DNA of 17,120 nucleotides from an uncultured Mollicutes bacterium (lineage in GTDB: Bacteria > Bacillota_I > Bacilli_A > Acholeplasmatales > Anaeroplasmataceae): assembly GCA_900540705.1 (NCBI GenBank), contig UQGR01000037.1, positions 1-17,120 on the forward strand. Reading direction: 5' to 3'. Under the pieces are notes generated by a model. That model searched no databases. It saw only the letters and a program-made list of their open reading frames with translations, and was not told the origin of the DNA. How positions within the stretch are numbered: the stretch's first letter is position 1; the number at the start of each line of letters is the position of its first letter. Positions 1 to 9,100 of the stretch are shown piece after piece. Made by a program: the position numbers and the translations under genes.

Positions 1-1208
1 ATGAATCAAACTTTCAGTATTATTTAGGCATCTTAGAAAACCAAGAGGATAGAAGAATTGTTTTTGAGGCAATCTTTAAATTTTATGAGGCACATAAAAA
101 TACCTTTGCTGGAATCTATGATGGGATTATGCAGTCAGAGCTTGCAGAGGTGAAGAGTCGAGGCTTTGGTTCTATTTTGGAAAGTCATCTGTATGGAAAT
201 GCAATTCCTACAGAAGTATTTGAATCTTTGATTCAGACTGCAAGAGAACATACAGAGCCATTAAAAAGATATTGTGCATTAAGAAAAGAATTCTTTGGCT
301 TAAAGACCTATCATACCTATGACCGCTTTTTAGATTTTGCCAAGAGTGATAAGGAATATACCTACGAGGCTTCTAAGACTATGGTTTTAGATGCTTGTAG
401 AAGCTTAGGAGAGGACTATTACCAGCATGCCTGTAGAGCTTTAGAGTCTGGACGTGTATCTGTGTATACTACGGATGGTAAACGAACAGGAGCTTATTCT
501 ACCTCCCTATATAAGGAAGGTTCCTTTATCCTTTTAAACCACAATGACAACCTAGATAGTGCATTTACGATTGCCCATGAGGCAGGACATTCTATTCACT
601 CTCTTTATGCGAATGAAACACAGGATATGCTGAATGCAAATTATACGATATTTGTGGCAGAAATTGCTTCTACCTTTAATGAGCAGTTATTTTTAGATTA
701 TATTATGCAGCACTCTACTTCTAAGGAGGAGAAAATTGTCGTGCTACAACGCGCAATCGACAATATTGTTTCAACCTTCTATCGTCAGACCTTATTTGCG
801 AATTATGAAAAGCTGGCACATGAGCTTGTGGAACAAAGAATTCCTGTGACTGCAGAAGAACTAGAAAGGATTATGGAGGAGCTTTATCTTACCTATTATG
901 GAATTGATTTAAAGGAAGAGCCTTATAAAAATAATGTTTGGGCATATATTCCTCATTTCTTCCATACGCCATTTTATGTTTATCAGTATGCAACCAGCTT
1001 TGCGGCAAGCATGGCAATCTATGAAAATGTAAAGAAAAATCCAGAAAGCTTAAAGGACTATATTAAAATGCTTTCTATGGGTGGCTCTGCTTATCCAATT
1101 GAAATTGTAAAGACATCTGGAATTGATTTAACTAAGCCAGATGCATTCCTTTCTGTGGTAGAAAGATTAGATGAATTAACGAGCGAATTAGAAAAACTAT
1201 TAAAGTAA
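1..1208 (+). CDS. pepF: Oligoendopeptidase F, 5'-truncated by the window edge
   Basis: Partial cytoplasmic zinc metallopeptidase of family M3 that cleaves oligopeptides. The reading frame is open from base 3 to the TAA at 1206-1208, giving 401 visible residues. The internal ATG at 129 is not the real start, because the sequence before it is also PepF-like ('NTFAGIYDGIMQSELAEVKSR'-type text continues across it). The zinc site is plain: HEAGH at visible residues 192-196 (bases 576-590), with the third ligand Glu in 'FVAEIAS' at residue 220. This spacing is normal for M3 peptidases. The C-terminal helical part, with its Tyr-rich 'HFFHTPFYVYQYATSFAAS' segment, is also typical of PepF. About the first third of a usual ~600-residue protein lies upstream of the window. 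The next gene's ribosome-binding site overlaps this stop codon, so the two are probably co-transcribed. Family assignment is secure; the natural substrate is not known. Confidence 0.93.
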   Translation, partial: ESNFQYYLGILENQEDRRIVFEAIFKFYEAHKNTFAGIYDGIMQSELAEVKSRGFGSILESHLYGNAIPTEVFESLIQTAREHTEPLKRYCALRKEFFGLKTYHTYDRFLDFAKSDKEYTYEASKTMVLDACRSLGEDYYQHACRALESGRVSVYTTDGKRTGAYSTSLYKEGSFILLNHNDNLDSAFTIAHEAGHSIHSLYANETQDMLNANYTIFVAEIASTFNEQLFLDYIMQHSTSKEEKIVVLQRAIDNIVSTFYRQTLFANYEKLAHELVEQRIPVTAEELERIMEELYLTYYGIDLKEEPYKNNVWAYIPHFFHTPFYVYQYATSFAASMAIYENVKKNPESLKDYIKMLSMGGSAYPIEIVKTSGIDLTKPDAFLSVVERLDELTSELEKLLK

Positions 1209-1213
1209 GGAGG
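1207..1213 (+). promoter_or_regulatory. Ribosome-binding site overlapping the pepF stop codon
   Basis: AAGGAGG shares its first two bases with the pepF TAA stop and lies 8 nt before the ATG at 1222. This is the arrangement expected for translational coupling of the E1-patatin fusion to pepF. Confidence 0.8.
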
Positions 1214-1221
1214 TAGATTCT

Positions 1222-2757
1222 ATGGAGGAACGTTCTCTTCCTTTATTGGGAGAAGAGACGATAAAGGAGCTGGCAAATAGCCATATTGCCGTTTTTGGGA
1301 TTGGCGGTGTTGGAGGTTTTGTCGTAGAAGCCTTAGCTAGACAGGGAATTGGAGAATTTAGTCTATATGATTATGACAAGGTAAATTCTAGTAATAAAAA
1401 TCGCCAGATTATAGCCTCTGAATCTACTTTAGGTCAATATAAAGCAGAGGTTATGAAGCGTCGGATATTAGATATAAATCCAAAGGCGGTTGTCCATGTT
1501 TCTCTTGTTCGGATAGATGATTTATCTGTTAAGGAGATAGATTTTTCTAGTTTTACCTATGTGGCGGATTGCATTGACGATTTAAAGGGAAAGCTAGCCA
1601 TCCTACGTAGGTCAAAGGAATTTGGAGTTCCCATTCTTTCCTGTTGTGGGACAGGCAATAAGCTGGACCCTATGAAATTCCAGATTAAGGATATCTCGAA
1701 AACCTCCGTTTGTCCTTTGGCCAAGCGTTTAAGATTGGAGACAAAAAAGGAGGGAATATCCCATTTTGATGTATTATTTTCTACCGAGGAGCCAGTAGAA
1801 TCTAAGGAATTCATCGCCTCTGTGTCGTTTGTTCCTAGCGTTGCTGGACTTTTGATTGCAAGACACATCATTCTTTGGATTCATGAAAGAGTGATTCAGG
1901 ACCGCATTCATCTGGTTTTAGAGGGTGGAGGAATGAAGGGAGTCTACACGGCTGGAGTTCTGGATTTTTTCCTAGAACAGAAGCTTGAGTTTACAGCTGT
2001 CTATGGTGTTTCGGCAGGAGCGTGTACAGGCTCTAGCTTTGTTTCTAAGCAGAAGGGCAGAGGGTACCATGCGATGGTGGATTATTTGGGAGATCCCAAT
2101 TATGCATCAAAAAGAAGTCTGACCAAGACAGGAAATTATTTTAATAAGGAATTTATTTACCGCAGGCTTCCTGATGAGCTGATTCCGTTTGACTATGAGG
2201 CAGCCCATCAAAATCCCTGTAAGCTTTATGCAACAGTAACCAATGTAGAAACTGGAACTGCTGAGTATCATCTCTGTTCTGACTTTCATGAGGATATCGA
2301 TTATGTATGTGCTTCCTCAAGCCTTCCTATGCTAGCTGAGATACAGCAGCTAGATGGAAAGGGCTATTTAGATGGAGGTCTTGCCGACCCTATTCCTTAT
2401 GTGGAGGCAAAGAGAAATGCAAGACGCTGTGTCGTTATTTCCACCAAGCCAGAGGGATATCTCTGTGCTAAGCAAAATAGCCTGTTATTGCAGGCAATGA
2501 AGCTTAAGTACCATAAATATCCAAAGCTGTTGCGGGCTATTGAGCATAGACACATCGTCTATAACCATACGATGAAGCTTATTGAAAAGGATAAAAATGT
2601 GTTTATTCTTAGACCATCTAAGAGCCTAGAGATTAGCAGATTAGAGTCAGACAAGGCTAAGCTAGAGGAGCTTTATCAGCTAGGCTATCAGGATGCAAGA
2701 GATAAGTATGAGGCTCTTTTAGAGTTTATGGGAAAATCAAAAGAAGAAAATTTATAA
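1222..2757 (+). CDS. Fusion of TcdA/ThiF-type E1-like enzyme with YjjU-type patatin-like phospholipase
   Basis: A 511-residue two-domain protein. Residues 1 to ~227 are an E1-like adenylating domain of the TcdA (CsdL) type. In other bacteria this type cyclises N6-threonylcarbamoyladenosine (t6A) in tRNA with ATP. Visible are the nucleotide loop GIGGVGG (26-32), the acidic 'YDYD' strand end (49-52), the NRQ motif (60-62), Lys74, and the family's closing 'SVSFVPSVAGLLIA' segment, so this domain looks complete. Residues ~230-511 are a patatin-like lipase of the YjjU type: oxyanion loop GGGMKG (235-240), nucleophile elbow GVSAG with Ser264, DGG with Asp384 completing the Ser-Asp dyad, and a C-terminal helical extension as in YjjU. 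No signal peptide is visible, so it is probably cytosolic. The ATG at 1222 follows AAGGAGG (1207-1213) at 8-nt spacing. The linker is only a few residues long. Each domain is recognised with confidence; the substrate of the fused lipase and the reason for the fusion are unknown. Confidence 0.88.
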   Translation: MEERSLPLLGEETIKELANSHIAVFGIGGVGGFVVEALARQGIGEFSLYDYDKVNSSNKNRQIIASESTLGQYKAEVMKRRILDINPKAVVHVSLVRIDDLSVKEIDFSSFTYVADCIDDLKGKLAILRRSKEFGVPILSCCGTGNKLDPMKFQIKDISKTSVCPLAKRLRLETKKEGISHFDVLFSTEEPVESKEFIASVSFVPSVAGLLIARHIILWIHERVIQDRIHLVLEGGGMKGVYTAGVLDFFLEQKLEFTAVYGVSAGACTGSSFVSKQKGRGYHAMVDYLGDPNYASKRSLTKTGNYFNKEFIYRRLPDELIPFDYEAAHQNPCKLYATVTNVETGTAEYHLCSDFHEDIDYVCASSSLPMLAEIQQLDGKGYLDGGLADPIPYVEAKRNARRCVVISTKPEGYLCAKQNSLLLQAMKLKYHKYPKLLRAIEHRHIVYNHTMKLIEKDKNVFILRPSKSLEISRLESDKAKLEELYQLGYQDARDKYEALLEFMGKSKEENL

Positions 2758-2791
2758 AAGAATTGTTTTTTGCATAAATATGATTTATCTA

Positions 2792-2820
2792 TTGAAAAAT
2801 AAGAACAGGTGTGCTATTAT
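2792..2820 (+). promoter_or_regulatory. Promoter of the pyr operon
   Basis: A sigma-A-like promoter: TTGAAA (2792-2797), a 17-nt spacer, and TATTAT (2815-2820) preceded by TGC, which gives an extended -10. Transcription would start near 2827, just before the PyrR recognition element, leaving a leader of about 120 nt before pyrB. No terminator was seen between the preceding gene (stop at 2757) and this promoter, so some read-through from upstream is possible. Confidence 0.75.
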
Positions 2821-2830
2821 ACTAAAGAAG

Positions 2831-2861
2831 CTTTAAGATAGTCCAGAGAGGCTAACAAGAA
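2831..2861 (+). promoter_or_regulatory. PyrR-binding (anti-antiterminator) element in the pyr leader
   Basis: The motif AGTCCAGAGAGGCT at 2840-2853 is the conserved RNA recognition sequence of PyrR in Bacillus-type pyr leaders. AG(U)CC pairs with GGCU around a purine-rich loop, and CTTTAA before with AAG after provide the lower stem. Known role: PyrR bound to UMP or UTP stabilises this hairpin, blocks the antiterminator and lets the downstream terminator form. The GGCTA and AAG bases after the loop (2850-2859) are complementary, with mismatches, to the left arm of the terminator at 2893-2906. That gives the competing antiterminator. The pyrR gene itself is not in this window. Confidence 0.9.
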
Positions 2862-2892
2862 TACCAGTTTGATATAGATGTTTTGTACCTAC

Positions 2893-2932
2893 TAGTTTTC
2901 TAGTCCTTTTGGATTAGGAAACTATTTTTTTT
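2893..2932 (+). terminator. Regulated rho-independent terminator (pyr attenuator)
   Basis: Left arm 2893-2906 and right arm 2911-2924 form a 14-bp stem with two G-U pairs, closed by a TTTT loop and followed by eight T residues (2925-2932). It sits directly before the pyrB ribosome-binding site. Together with the PyrR element upstream it forms a classic transcription attenuator. Confidence 0.92.
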
Positions 2933-2937
2933 GGAGG
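2933..2937 (+). promoter_or_regulatory. pyrB ribosome-binding site, which sets the start codon
   Basis: GGAGG lies 8 nt before ATG 2946. It overlaps the longer TTG-initiated reading of this frame (2931), so that longer start can be excluded. Confidence 0.85.
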
Positions 2938-2945
2938 TAGTAGGT

Positions 2946-3818
2946 ATGAAAGGTTTATTGACTCTTCGACAGTTGAGTACGGAAAAAATTTTAGAAATCA
3001 TTGAATATGCATTACAGTTTAAACAAGGGTTGAGTGTCTCTTATAAAAATAAGAAGATGGCAACTCTTTTTTTTGAAAATTCAACTCGAACCCATTATTC
3101 CTTTATAACGGCCATGGTGAATTTAGGTATTCAGCCGATTGATTTTAATACGGCAATTTCATCCTTGGCGAAAGGAGAAAGCCTATATGATACGGTGAAG
3201 ACCTTTGAGGCCTTGGGAATGGATGGGGTAGTCATCCGTCATGCTCAGGATGAATATTTCAAGGAACTTGAGGGAATCCAAATTCCAATCTTCAACGGAG
3301 GAGATGGCAAGGCTAATCATCCAACCCAGTCGTTATTGGATTTGATGACCATTTATGAGGAGTTTCATACCTTTGAAGGCTTGAAATGCTGTATTGTAGG
3401 GGATATATCTCACTCGAGAGTTGCACATACTAATATAGAGGTTATGCAAAGATTAGGGATGAAGGTTTTTATCTCAGGGCCTGCTGAATATAATGATGGG
3501 TCTGCAGCCTACCTTTCCCTAGAGGAAGCCTTGACTACCTGTGATGTTGTGATGCTGCTGAGGGTACAGTTTGAGCGTCATCAAAAGGAAATGTCACTTA
3601 GTGTAGAGGAATATCATCAAAGGTATGGATTAACCCTAGAAAGAGTGAAGAATATGAAAGAAAATGCGATATTTATGCATCCTGCCCCAGTCAATCGAGG
3701 TGTGGAAATTGCCGATGCGGTTGTGGAATGCTCCAAGAGTAGAATCTTTCAGCAAATGACCAATGGAGTTTATATTCGGATGGCTGTGCTATCTATGGTA
3801 CTGGATGGTAAATTATGA
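2946..3818 (+). CDS. pyrB: Aspartate carbamoyltransferase, catalytic subunit
   Basis: Condenses carbamoyl phosphate and L-aspartate to N-carbamoyl-L-aspartate, the committed step of pyrimidine synthesis. The protein has 290 residues, close to the usual ~300. The carbamoyl-phosphate loop reads FFENSTRT (residues 42-49), HPTQS starts at His125, the aspartate-side 'LLRVQFER' follows, and HPAPVNRG starts at His245. Overall it resembles the Bacillus subtilis catalytic chain. One oddity is that the residue after STRT is His50, where Arg or Lys is usual. The ATG at 2946 is chosen because GGAGG lies 8 nt upstream; an in-frame TTG at 2931 falls in the terminator T-run and is not credible. First gene of the operon, controlled by the PyrR-type attenuator. 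No regulatory chain gene (pyrI) follows, consistent with the Bacillus-like class. Confidence 0.96.
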   Translation: MKGLLTLRQLSTEKILEIIEYALQFKQGLSVSYKNKKMATLFFENSTRTHYSFITAMVNLGIQPIDFNTAISSLAKGESLYDTVKTFEALGMDGVVIRHAQDEYFKELEGIQIPIFNGGDGKANHPTQSLLDLMTIYEEFHTFEGLKCCIVGDISHSRVAHTNIEVMQRLGMKVFISGPAEYNDGSAAYLSLEEALTTCDVVMLLRVQFERHQKEMSLSVEEYHQRYGLTLERVKNMKENAIFMHPAPVNRGVEIADAVVECSKSRIFQQMTNGVYIRMAVLSMVLDGKL

Positions 3819-5020
3819 TTTTAAAGCATGGATGGATCATTGAACAGAATAATTTAATAAAGAAGGATATTCAAATCAAGGATGGTAGCATCGTAAGGAT
3901 ATTGGATTCTATTGAAGAAGAGGATGAGATATTGGATGCTGCAGATTGCCTGATTATACCAGGAGCTATCGATGTGCATGTTCATTTAAGAGAGCCCGGC
4001 TTTTCCTACAAGGAAACCATAGAAACAGGAACTATGTCTGCAGCCAAGGGTGGAATAACCACTTTACTGGCAATGGCAAATTTAAATCCAGTTCCAGACA
4101 GCATTGCAAATCTAGAGGTAGAGCAGGAGCTGCTAAAGAAGAATGCTTTAGTACAGGTCTATCCTTACTGTGCTCTTTCTAAAAAAGAAATGGGAAAGGA
4201 GCTTGCAGAGTTAGAGGAGCTCTGTAAAAGAGTTTATGCCATCAGTGATGATGGAATCGGTGTGAACAATATAGGCCTTTTAAAAGAGGCGATGCTAATT
4301 GCAAAAAAGCATAATGTGGTGATCGCCTCTCATGCCGAGGATTTGGTAGATTCCAAAAAGCCAGCAGGAGAATATGTGGCTGTTCGAAGAGAAATAGAGC
4401 TAGCTAAGGAAATCGGATGTCGTTATCATTTCTGTCATCTTTCTACCGCAGAATCTTTTCAGGCAGTTCGGCAGGCGCATCAGCAGGGATATTCTAATAT
4501 TACCTGTGAGGTTTCTCCTCATCACCTGTTGTTAAATGAGGAAATGATTCAGGATGGAAACTGGAAGATGAATCCACCCTTGCGTGCAGAAAAGGACCGT
4601 CTGGCAACTGTAGAGGCTTTATTAGATGGGACAGCCTCCCTTATCGCCTCTGACCATGCGCCTCATAGTGAAGAGGAAAAGAAAAGACCCTATGAGAAGT
4701 GCCCAAATGGAATCATTGGACTAGAAACGATGGTACCTCTAATTTATACGAACTTTATTGAAACAAACCTTGCTCCCTTAAGCAAATTCTTAGACTGGTT
4801 AGTCTATAAGCCGATGGAGCTATTTGGATTGCCTGTTCGGCGCTTAGAGGTTGGTTATCCTGCCGATATTGCCGTTTTAGATATAAAAAAGCATAGAGTC
4901 TATACAAAGGAAGAAATTAAATCCTTAGGGAAGAACAGTCCATTTATTGGTCAAGTCCTTACAGGATTTCCTAGATATACCTTAGTAAATGGTAAGGTGG
5001 TTTGGAGGGAAGAGAAATGA
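3815..5020 (+). CDS. pyrC: Dihydroorotase, class I
   Basis: Reversibly cyclises N-carbamoyl-L-aspartate to L-dihydroorotate in the cytosol. The 401-residue amidohydrolase has the class I pattern: metal-binding HVHLR (His55, His57, Arg59), the 'SDDG' segment (Asp145-Asp146), SHAED (His173), CHLST (His208) and SDHAPH with catalytic Asp280. It is slightly shorter than the usual ~425 residues but no motif is missing. The start ATG overlaps the pyrB stop in an ATGA, a four-base overlap that implies translational coupling. The upstream ribosome-binding site is weak, so initiation probably depends on ribosomes ending pyrB. Confidence 0.96.
   Translation: MILKHGWIIEQNNLIKKDIQIKDGSIVRILDSIEEEDEILDAADCLIIPGAIDVHVHLREPGFSYKETIETGTMSAAKGGITTLLAMANLNPVPDSIANLEVEQELLKKNALVQVYPYCALSKKEMGKELAELEELCKRVYAISDDGIGVNNIGLLKEAMLIAKKHNVVIASHAEDLVDSKKPAGEYVAVRREIELAKEIGCRYHFCHLSTAESFQAVRQAHQQGYSNITCEVSPHHLLLNEEMIQDGNWKMNPPLRAEKDRLATVEALLDGTASLIASDHAPHSEEEKKRPYEKCPNGIIGLETMVPLIYTNFIETNLAPLSKFLDWLVYKPMELFGLPVRRLEVGYPADIAVLDIKKHRVYTKEEIKSLGKNSPFIGQVLTGFPRYTLVNGKVVWREEK
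5004..5009 (+). promoter_or_regulatory. carA ribosome-binding site, which sets the start codon
   Basis: GGAGGG lies inside the 3' end of pyrC, 7-8 nt before ATG 5017. It overlaps the alternative TTG start at 5002, which is therefore rejected. Confidence 0.8.
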
Positions 5021-6123
5021 AAAGAAAATTGGTATTAGAGGATGGACAAGTCTTTGAAGGAATCGGCTTTGGAAGTATGGAGGATAAGCTAGCAGAGCTA
5101 GTGTTTAATACCTCTATGGTTGGGTATCAGGAAATTCTTTCTGATCCATCCTATTGTGATCAAATGGTCTGCATGTCCTACCCCTTGATTGGAAATTATG
5201 GCTTAGCAGATGAAGATTATGAATCTAAGGGCATCTTTATGTCAGGCTTCATCGTTCGGGAATACAACGACCTTCCTTCTAATTTCCGTTATACAAGAAC
5301 CTTAGGAGAAGTGATGGAGGAAAATCATGTTGTGGGTTTGGCTGAGGTGGATACAAGACAGCTGGTTCGTATCATCCGCAAGCAGGGAGCAATGAAGGCG
5401 CTCATCTGTGATTTAGATAAGCCAATGGAGGAATGTATGGAGCTTCTTAAGCGCTATACGCTTCCTAAAGATCAGGTCTCCAAAGTTTCCTCTAAAAAGA
5501 TTTGGTATTCTCGTACTGCCAATCCCTTATACACTGTAGTTGCGGTGGATTGTGGAGTAAAGCTGAACATCATTCGTAAATTAAACGCCTGTGGCTGTAA
5601 TGTGATTGTCGTTCCCTATAATACCCCTAAGGAGGTCATCTATAAATATAAGCCGGATGGGTTATTTCTATCTAATGGGCCAGGGGACCCGGAAGATGTA
5701 GGGGAGGTCGTCTCCTTGATTCAAGAGGTGAAGGGAACGCTTCCTATCTTGGGAATCTGCTTAGGGCATCAGCTGATTGGTTTAGCCTATGGGGCAAAAA
5801 CCTACAAAATGAAATTTGGACATCGTGGTGGAAATCATCCAGTGAAGGATTTAGATACAGATCAGGTGGAAATTACAAGCCAGAATCATTCCTTCGCAAT
5901 TGATGGAAAAAGCTTAGAACATACGGGTTTAAGACTCACCCACATCAATTTGTTAGATGGAGAAGCAGAGGGGATGGCAGATGAAAAAAACAGAGTGATT
6001 TCTGTTCAGTATCATCCAGAATCCGCTGCTGGTCCAGAGGATAGTAGCTATATATTTAATAGGTTTATTGAACAAATGAAAGCCAACAAGGAGAAGATGT
6101 ATGCCAAAAAGAACAGATCTTAA
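5017..6123 (+). CDS. carA: Carbamoyl-phosphate synthase, small (glutaminase) subunit
   Basis: Hydrolyses glutamine and passes ammonia to CarB for carbamoyl phosphate synthesis. The 368-residue protein has the N-terminal CPSase small-chain domain (about 1-180) followed by a class I glutamine amidotransferase domain. The nucleophile is Cys248 in LGICLGHQ, and the His333/Glu335 pair lies in QYHPE. The start ATG is in an ATGA overlap with the pyrC stop. A TTG at 5002 in the same frame is discounted because it overlaps the ribosome-binding site. The 3' end overlaps carB by 23 bases. Whether this enzyme also feeds arginine synthesis cannot be judged here, but its place in the pyr operon points to pyrimidines. 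Confidence 0.96.
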   Translation: MKRKLVLEDGQVFEGIGFGSMEDKLAELVFNTSMVGYQEILSDPSYCDQMVCMSYPLIGNYGLADEDYESKGIFMSGFIVREYNDLPSNFRYTRTLGEVMEENHVVGLAEVDTRQLVRIIRKQGAMKALICDLDKPMEECMELLKRYTLPKDQVSKVSSKKIWYSRTANPLYTVVAVDCGVKLNIIRKLNACGCNVIVVPYNTPKEVIYKYKPDGLFLSNGPGDPEDVGEVVSLIQEVKGTLPILGICLGHQLIGLAYGAKTYKMKFGHRGGNHPVKDLDTDQVEITSQNHSFAIDGKSLEHTGLRLTHINLLDGEAEGMADEKNRVISVQYHPESAAGPEDSSYIFNRFIEQMKANKEKMYAKKNRS

Positions 6124-9100
6124 GAAAATAATGGTGATAGGCTCCGGGCCGATTGTGATTGGTCAGGGTGCAGAATTTGACTATGCTGGAACGCAGGCGT
6201 GTCTTGCCTTAAAGGAGGAGGGCTATCAGGTAATCCTAGTAAACTCCAATCCGGCAACCATCATGACAGATACCAAGATTGCCGATAAAATCTATATGGA
6301 ACCCCTAGATTTAGAGCATGTAGCTAAAATTTTGCGTTATGAACGGCCTGATGGATTGTTGTGCTCCATTGGGGGGCAAACAGGACTAAATTTGGGGATG
6401 CAGCTTTACACCAAGGGAATTTTAGATGAATGTAAGGTAGAGCTTTTAGGTACTAGCTTTGAGGCAATTGATCAAGCGGAGGATAGAGAGCTTTTTAAAA
6501 AGCTTTGTGAATCCATTGGAGAGCCTATTTTAGAATCTAAGACAGCTACCACATTAGAGGAAACCATTTTGGCGGCTAAGGAGATTGGCTATCCTGTGAT
6601 TTTACGTCCTGCCTTCACTCTAGGTGGTACAGGTGGTGGCTTTGCAGAGGATGAGGAGGAGCTGATTCCTCTTGCTAAAAATGCCTTAAAGCTTTCCCCA
6701 GTTACTCAGGTGCTGGTAGAGAAGTCCATCAAGGGCTTTAAAGAAATTGAATATGAGGTTTTAAGAGATAAGAATGATACAGCCATTGTAGTATGTAATA
6801 TGGAAAATGTGGATCCTGTAGGAATTCATACGGGAGATAGTATCGTTGTAGCACCAAGTCAGACACTGACAAATAAGGAATATCAAATGCTGAGAAATTC
6901 GGCCTTAAATATCATTCGGGCTTTGAAAATAGAGGGAGGCTGCAATGTTCAGTTTTCTCTAGACCCATATTCCTTTAAATACTATGTAATTGAAGTAAAT
7001 CCTAGAGTATCTCGGTCCTCGGCCTTAGCATCAAAGGCTTCTGGATATCCGATTGCTAGAGTTTCTGCAAAAATAGCCTGTGGATTACGACTAGACGAAA
7101 TCAGGATTGCAAATACACTAGCCAGCTTTGAGCCAACTTTAGATTATGTTGTCACAAAGATTCCTCGGTTTCCCTTCGATAAATTTGCAGATGCGAACCG
7201 CAGTCTTTCTACTCAGATGAAGGCAACAGGAGAGGTCATGAGCATTGGCAGGAATTTTGAGGAATCTCTTTTAAAGGCAGTGCGTTCCTTAGAAAATAGG
7301 GTAGACCATTTAGAGCTTTCCTTCTTGAAGGAGAAGCCTTTAGAGGAAATTATGGAGTTTATCGGCCTTCATACAGATGAAAGAATTTATGCTTTAGCGG
7401 AGGCTCTTCGTAAAGGCGCTACGATAGATGAATTATATTTTTTAACAAAAATAGACCGGTTCTTCCTCGAAAAAATTCAAAAAATTCTCGATCTAGAACA
7501 GCAGGTATTGCTTCATCCTTGGGATAAGGAGGTATTTCTTCAGGCCAAAAGAAATGGCTTTGCAGATTCCTACCTTGCTAGATGCTATGACACGACACCT
7601 CAAGAAATCTATGCCTTCCGCAAGAAAAACAGCATATATCCTGTCTATAAAATGATTGATACCTGTGCTTCTGAGTTTGAATCCTATGTCCCTTATTTTT
7701 ATTCTACCTATGAACAGGAAAATGAATCCATTCGAAGTGAAAAGAAGAAAATCATAGTTTTAGGCTCTGGTCCAATTCGGATTGGTCAGGGAGTGGAGTT
7801 TGACTATACCACAGTTCATGCCATTTGGGGCATCATCGAGGCTGGCTATGAGGCCATCATTATAAATAATAATCCTGAAACAGTATCCACCGATTATACG
7901 ATTTCGGATAAGCTTTATTTTGAACCTCTGACCTTTGAGGATGTAATGAATGTAATTGACTTTGAACAGCCTGAGGGCGTCATCGTGGCTTTAGGTGGTC
8001 AAACTGCCATCAATTTGGCCTCAAAGCTTTCTAAGGAGGGGGTTAAAATCTTTGGCTCCTCTTCTAAAAGTATTGATTTAGCAGAGGATAGAGAACTCTT
8101 TGAACAGGCGATGAGAGAAATTGAAATTCCAATGCCAAAGGGAGTCGGTGTATATAGTGTAGAGGAGGCTCTTCATGCTGTAAAGGAAATTGGTTATCCT
8201 GTGCTCGTTCGTCCATCCTTTGTTTTAGGGGGAAGAATGATGCATATCGTCTATGAGGAAAAGGTCCTAATAGACAGAGTGAAAGAGGCCCTTGCCTATG
8301 ATCGGGAGCATCCAATTCTAGTGGATAGATACATTTCTGGTCAGGAATGTGAGGTGGATGCCATCTGTGATGGAGAGGATGTATTCCTTCCTGGCATTAT
8401 GGAGCACATCGAAAGAACAGGGGTTCATAGTGGAGATTCTATGAGTGTTTACCCACCGTATTCTCTTACAGAGGAGGTCAAGGCTACGATTGTGGATTAT
8501 ACAACTAGAATCGGACTTAAGCTTAAAATGATAGGTTTATATAATATTCAGTTTATCGTGGATTCTATGGGAAAGGTCTATATCATTGAGGTGAACCCAA
8601 GATCAAGTCGGACAGTACCTTTTTTAGCGAAATCGACTGGAATTCCCATCGCCAACCTTGCCACAAAGGTCATGCTAGGTGCTAAGCTTAAGGATTTAGG
8701 CTATATAGGCTTAGCGAAAAACCGAAAGCGCTGGTATGTGAAATCTCCTACCTTTTCCTTCAGTAAGATTTCAGGTATGGATGTGGTTTTATCTCCTGAA
8801 ATGAAATCTACAGGAGAGGCGATTGGCTACGATTACTCCTTAAACCGTGCATTATATAAGTCCTTAAGAGCCTCTGGACTTCGGGTATCCAACTATGGAA
8901 GTATTCTTGCTACGATATCCGATAAGGATAAGGAGCTAGCTCTTCCTCTCATTCAACGATTCTATGATTTGGGATTTAACATTGAGGCCACGAAGGGAAC
9001 TGCCAAATTTTTAAAGTCTCATGGTATAAAAACTAGAATAAAGAAGAAGATATCGGAAGGCTCAGAAGAGATATTGGAGTCTATCAAAAAGGGGTATGTG

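Noticed and set aside
1557..1871. Minus-strand open frames inside the fusion gene and other large genes (also near 2107-2289, 8064-8315, 10327-10602, 12542-12751, 13018-13218 and 15082-15264)
   Set aside because: They lie fully inside well-supported genes, have no recognisable protein features and lack convincing start signals.
1222..2757. E1-like domain plus patatin lipase as a type II CBASS-style antiphage system
   Set aside because: CBASS uses a cyclic nucleotide synthase with a separate E1-E2 protein and a CapV-type patatin. Here the E1 is of the TcdA type, the lipase is YjjU-like, and no nucleotidyltransferase, E2 or JAB protein lies nearby.
3946..4182. Plus-strand alternative frame inside pyrC (similarly 15011-15208 inside the surface-protein gene)
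   Set aside because: It overlaps conserved dihydroorotase motifs in another frame and has no family likeness.
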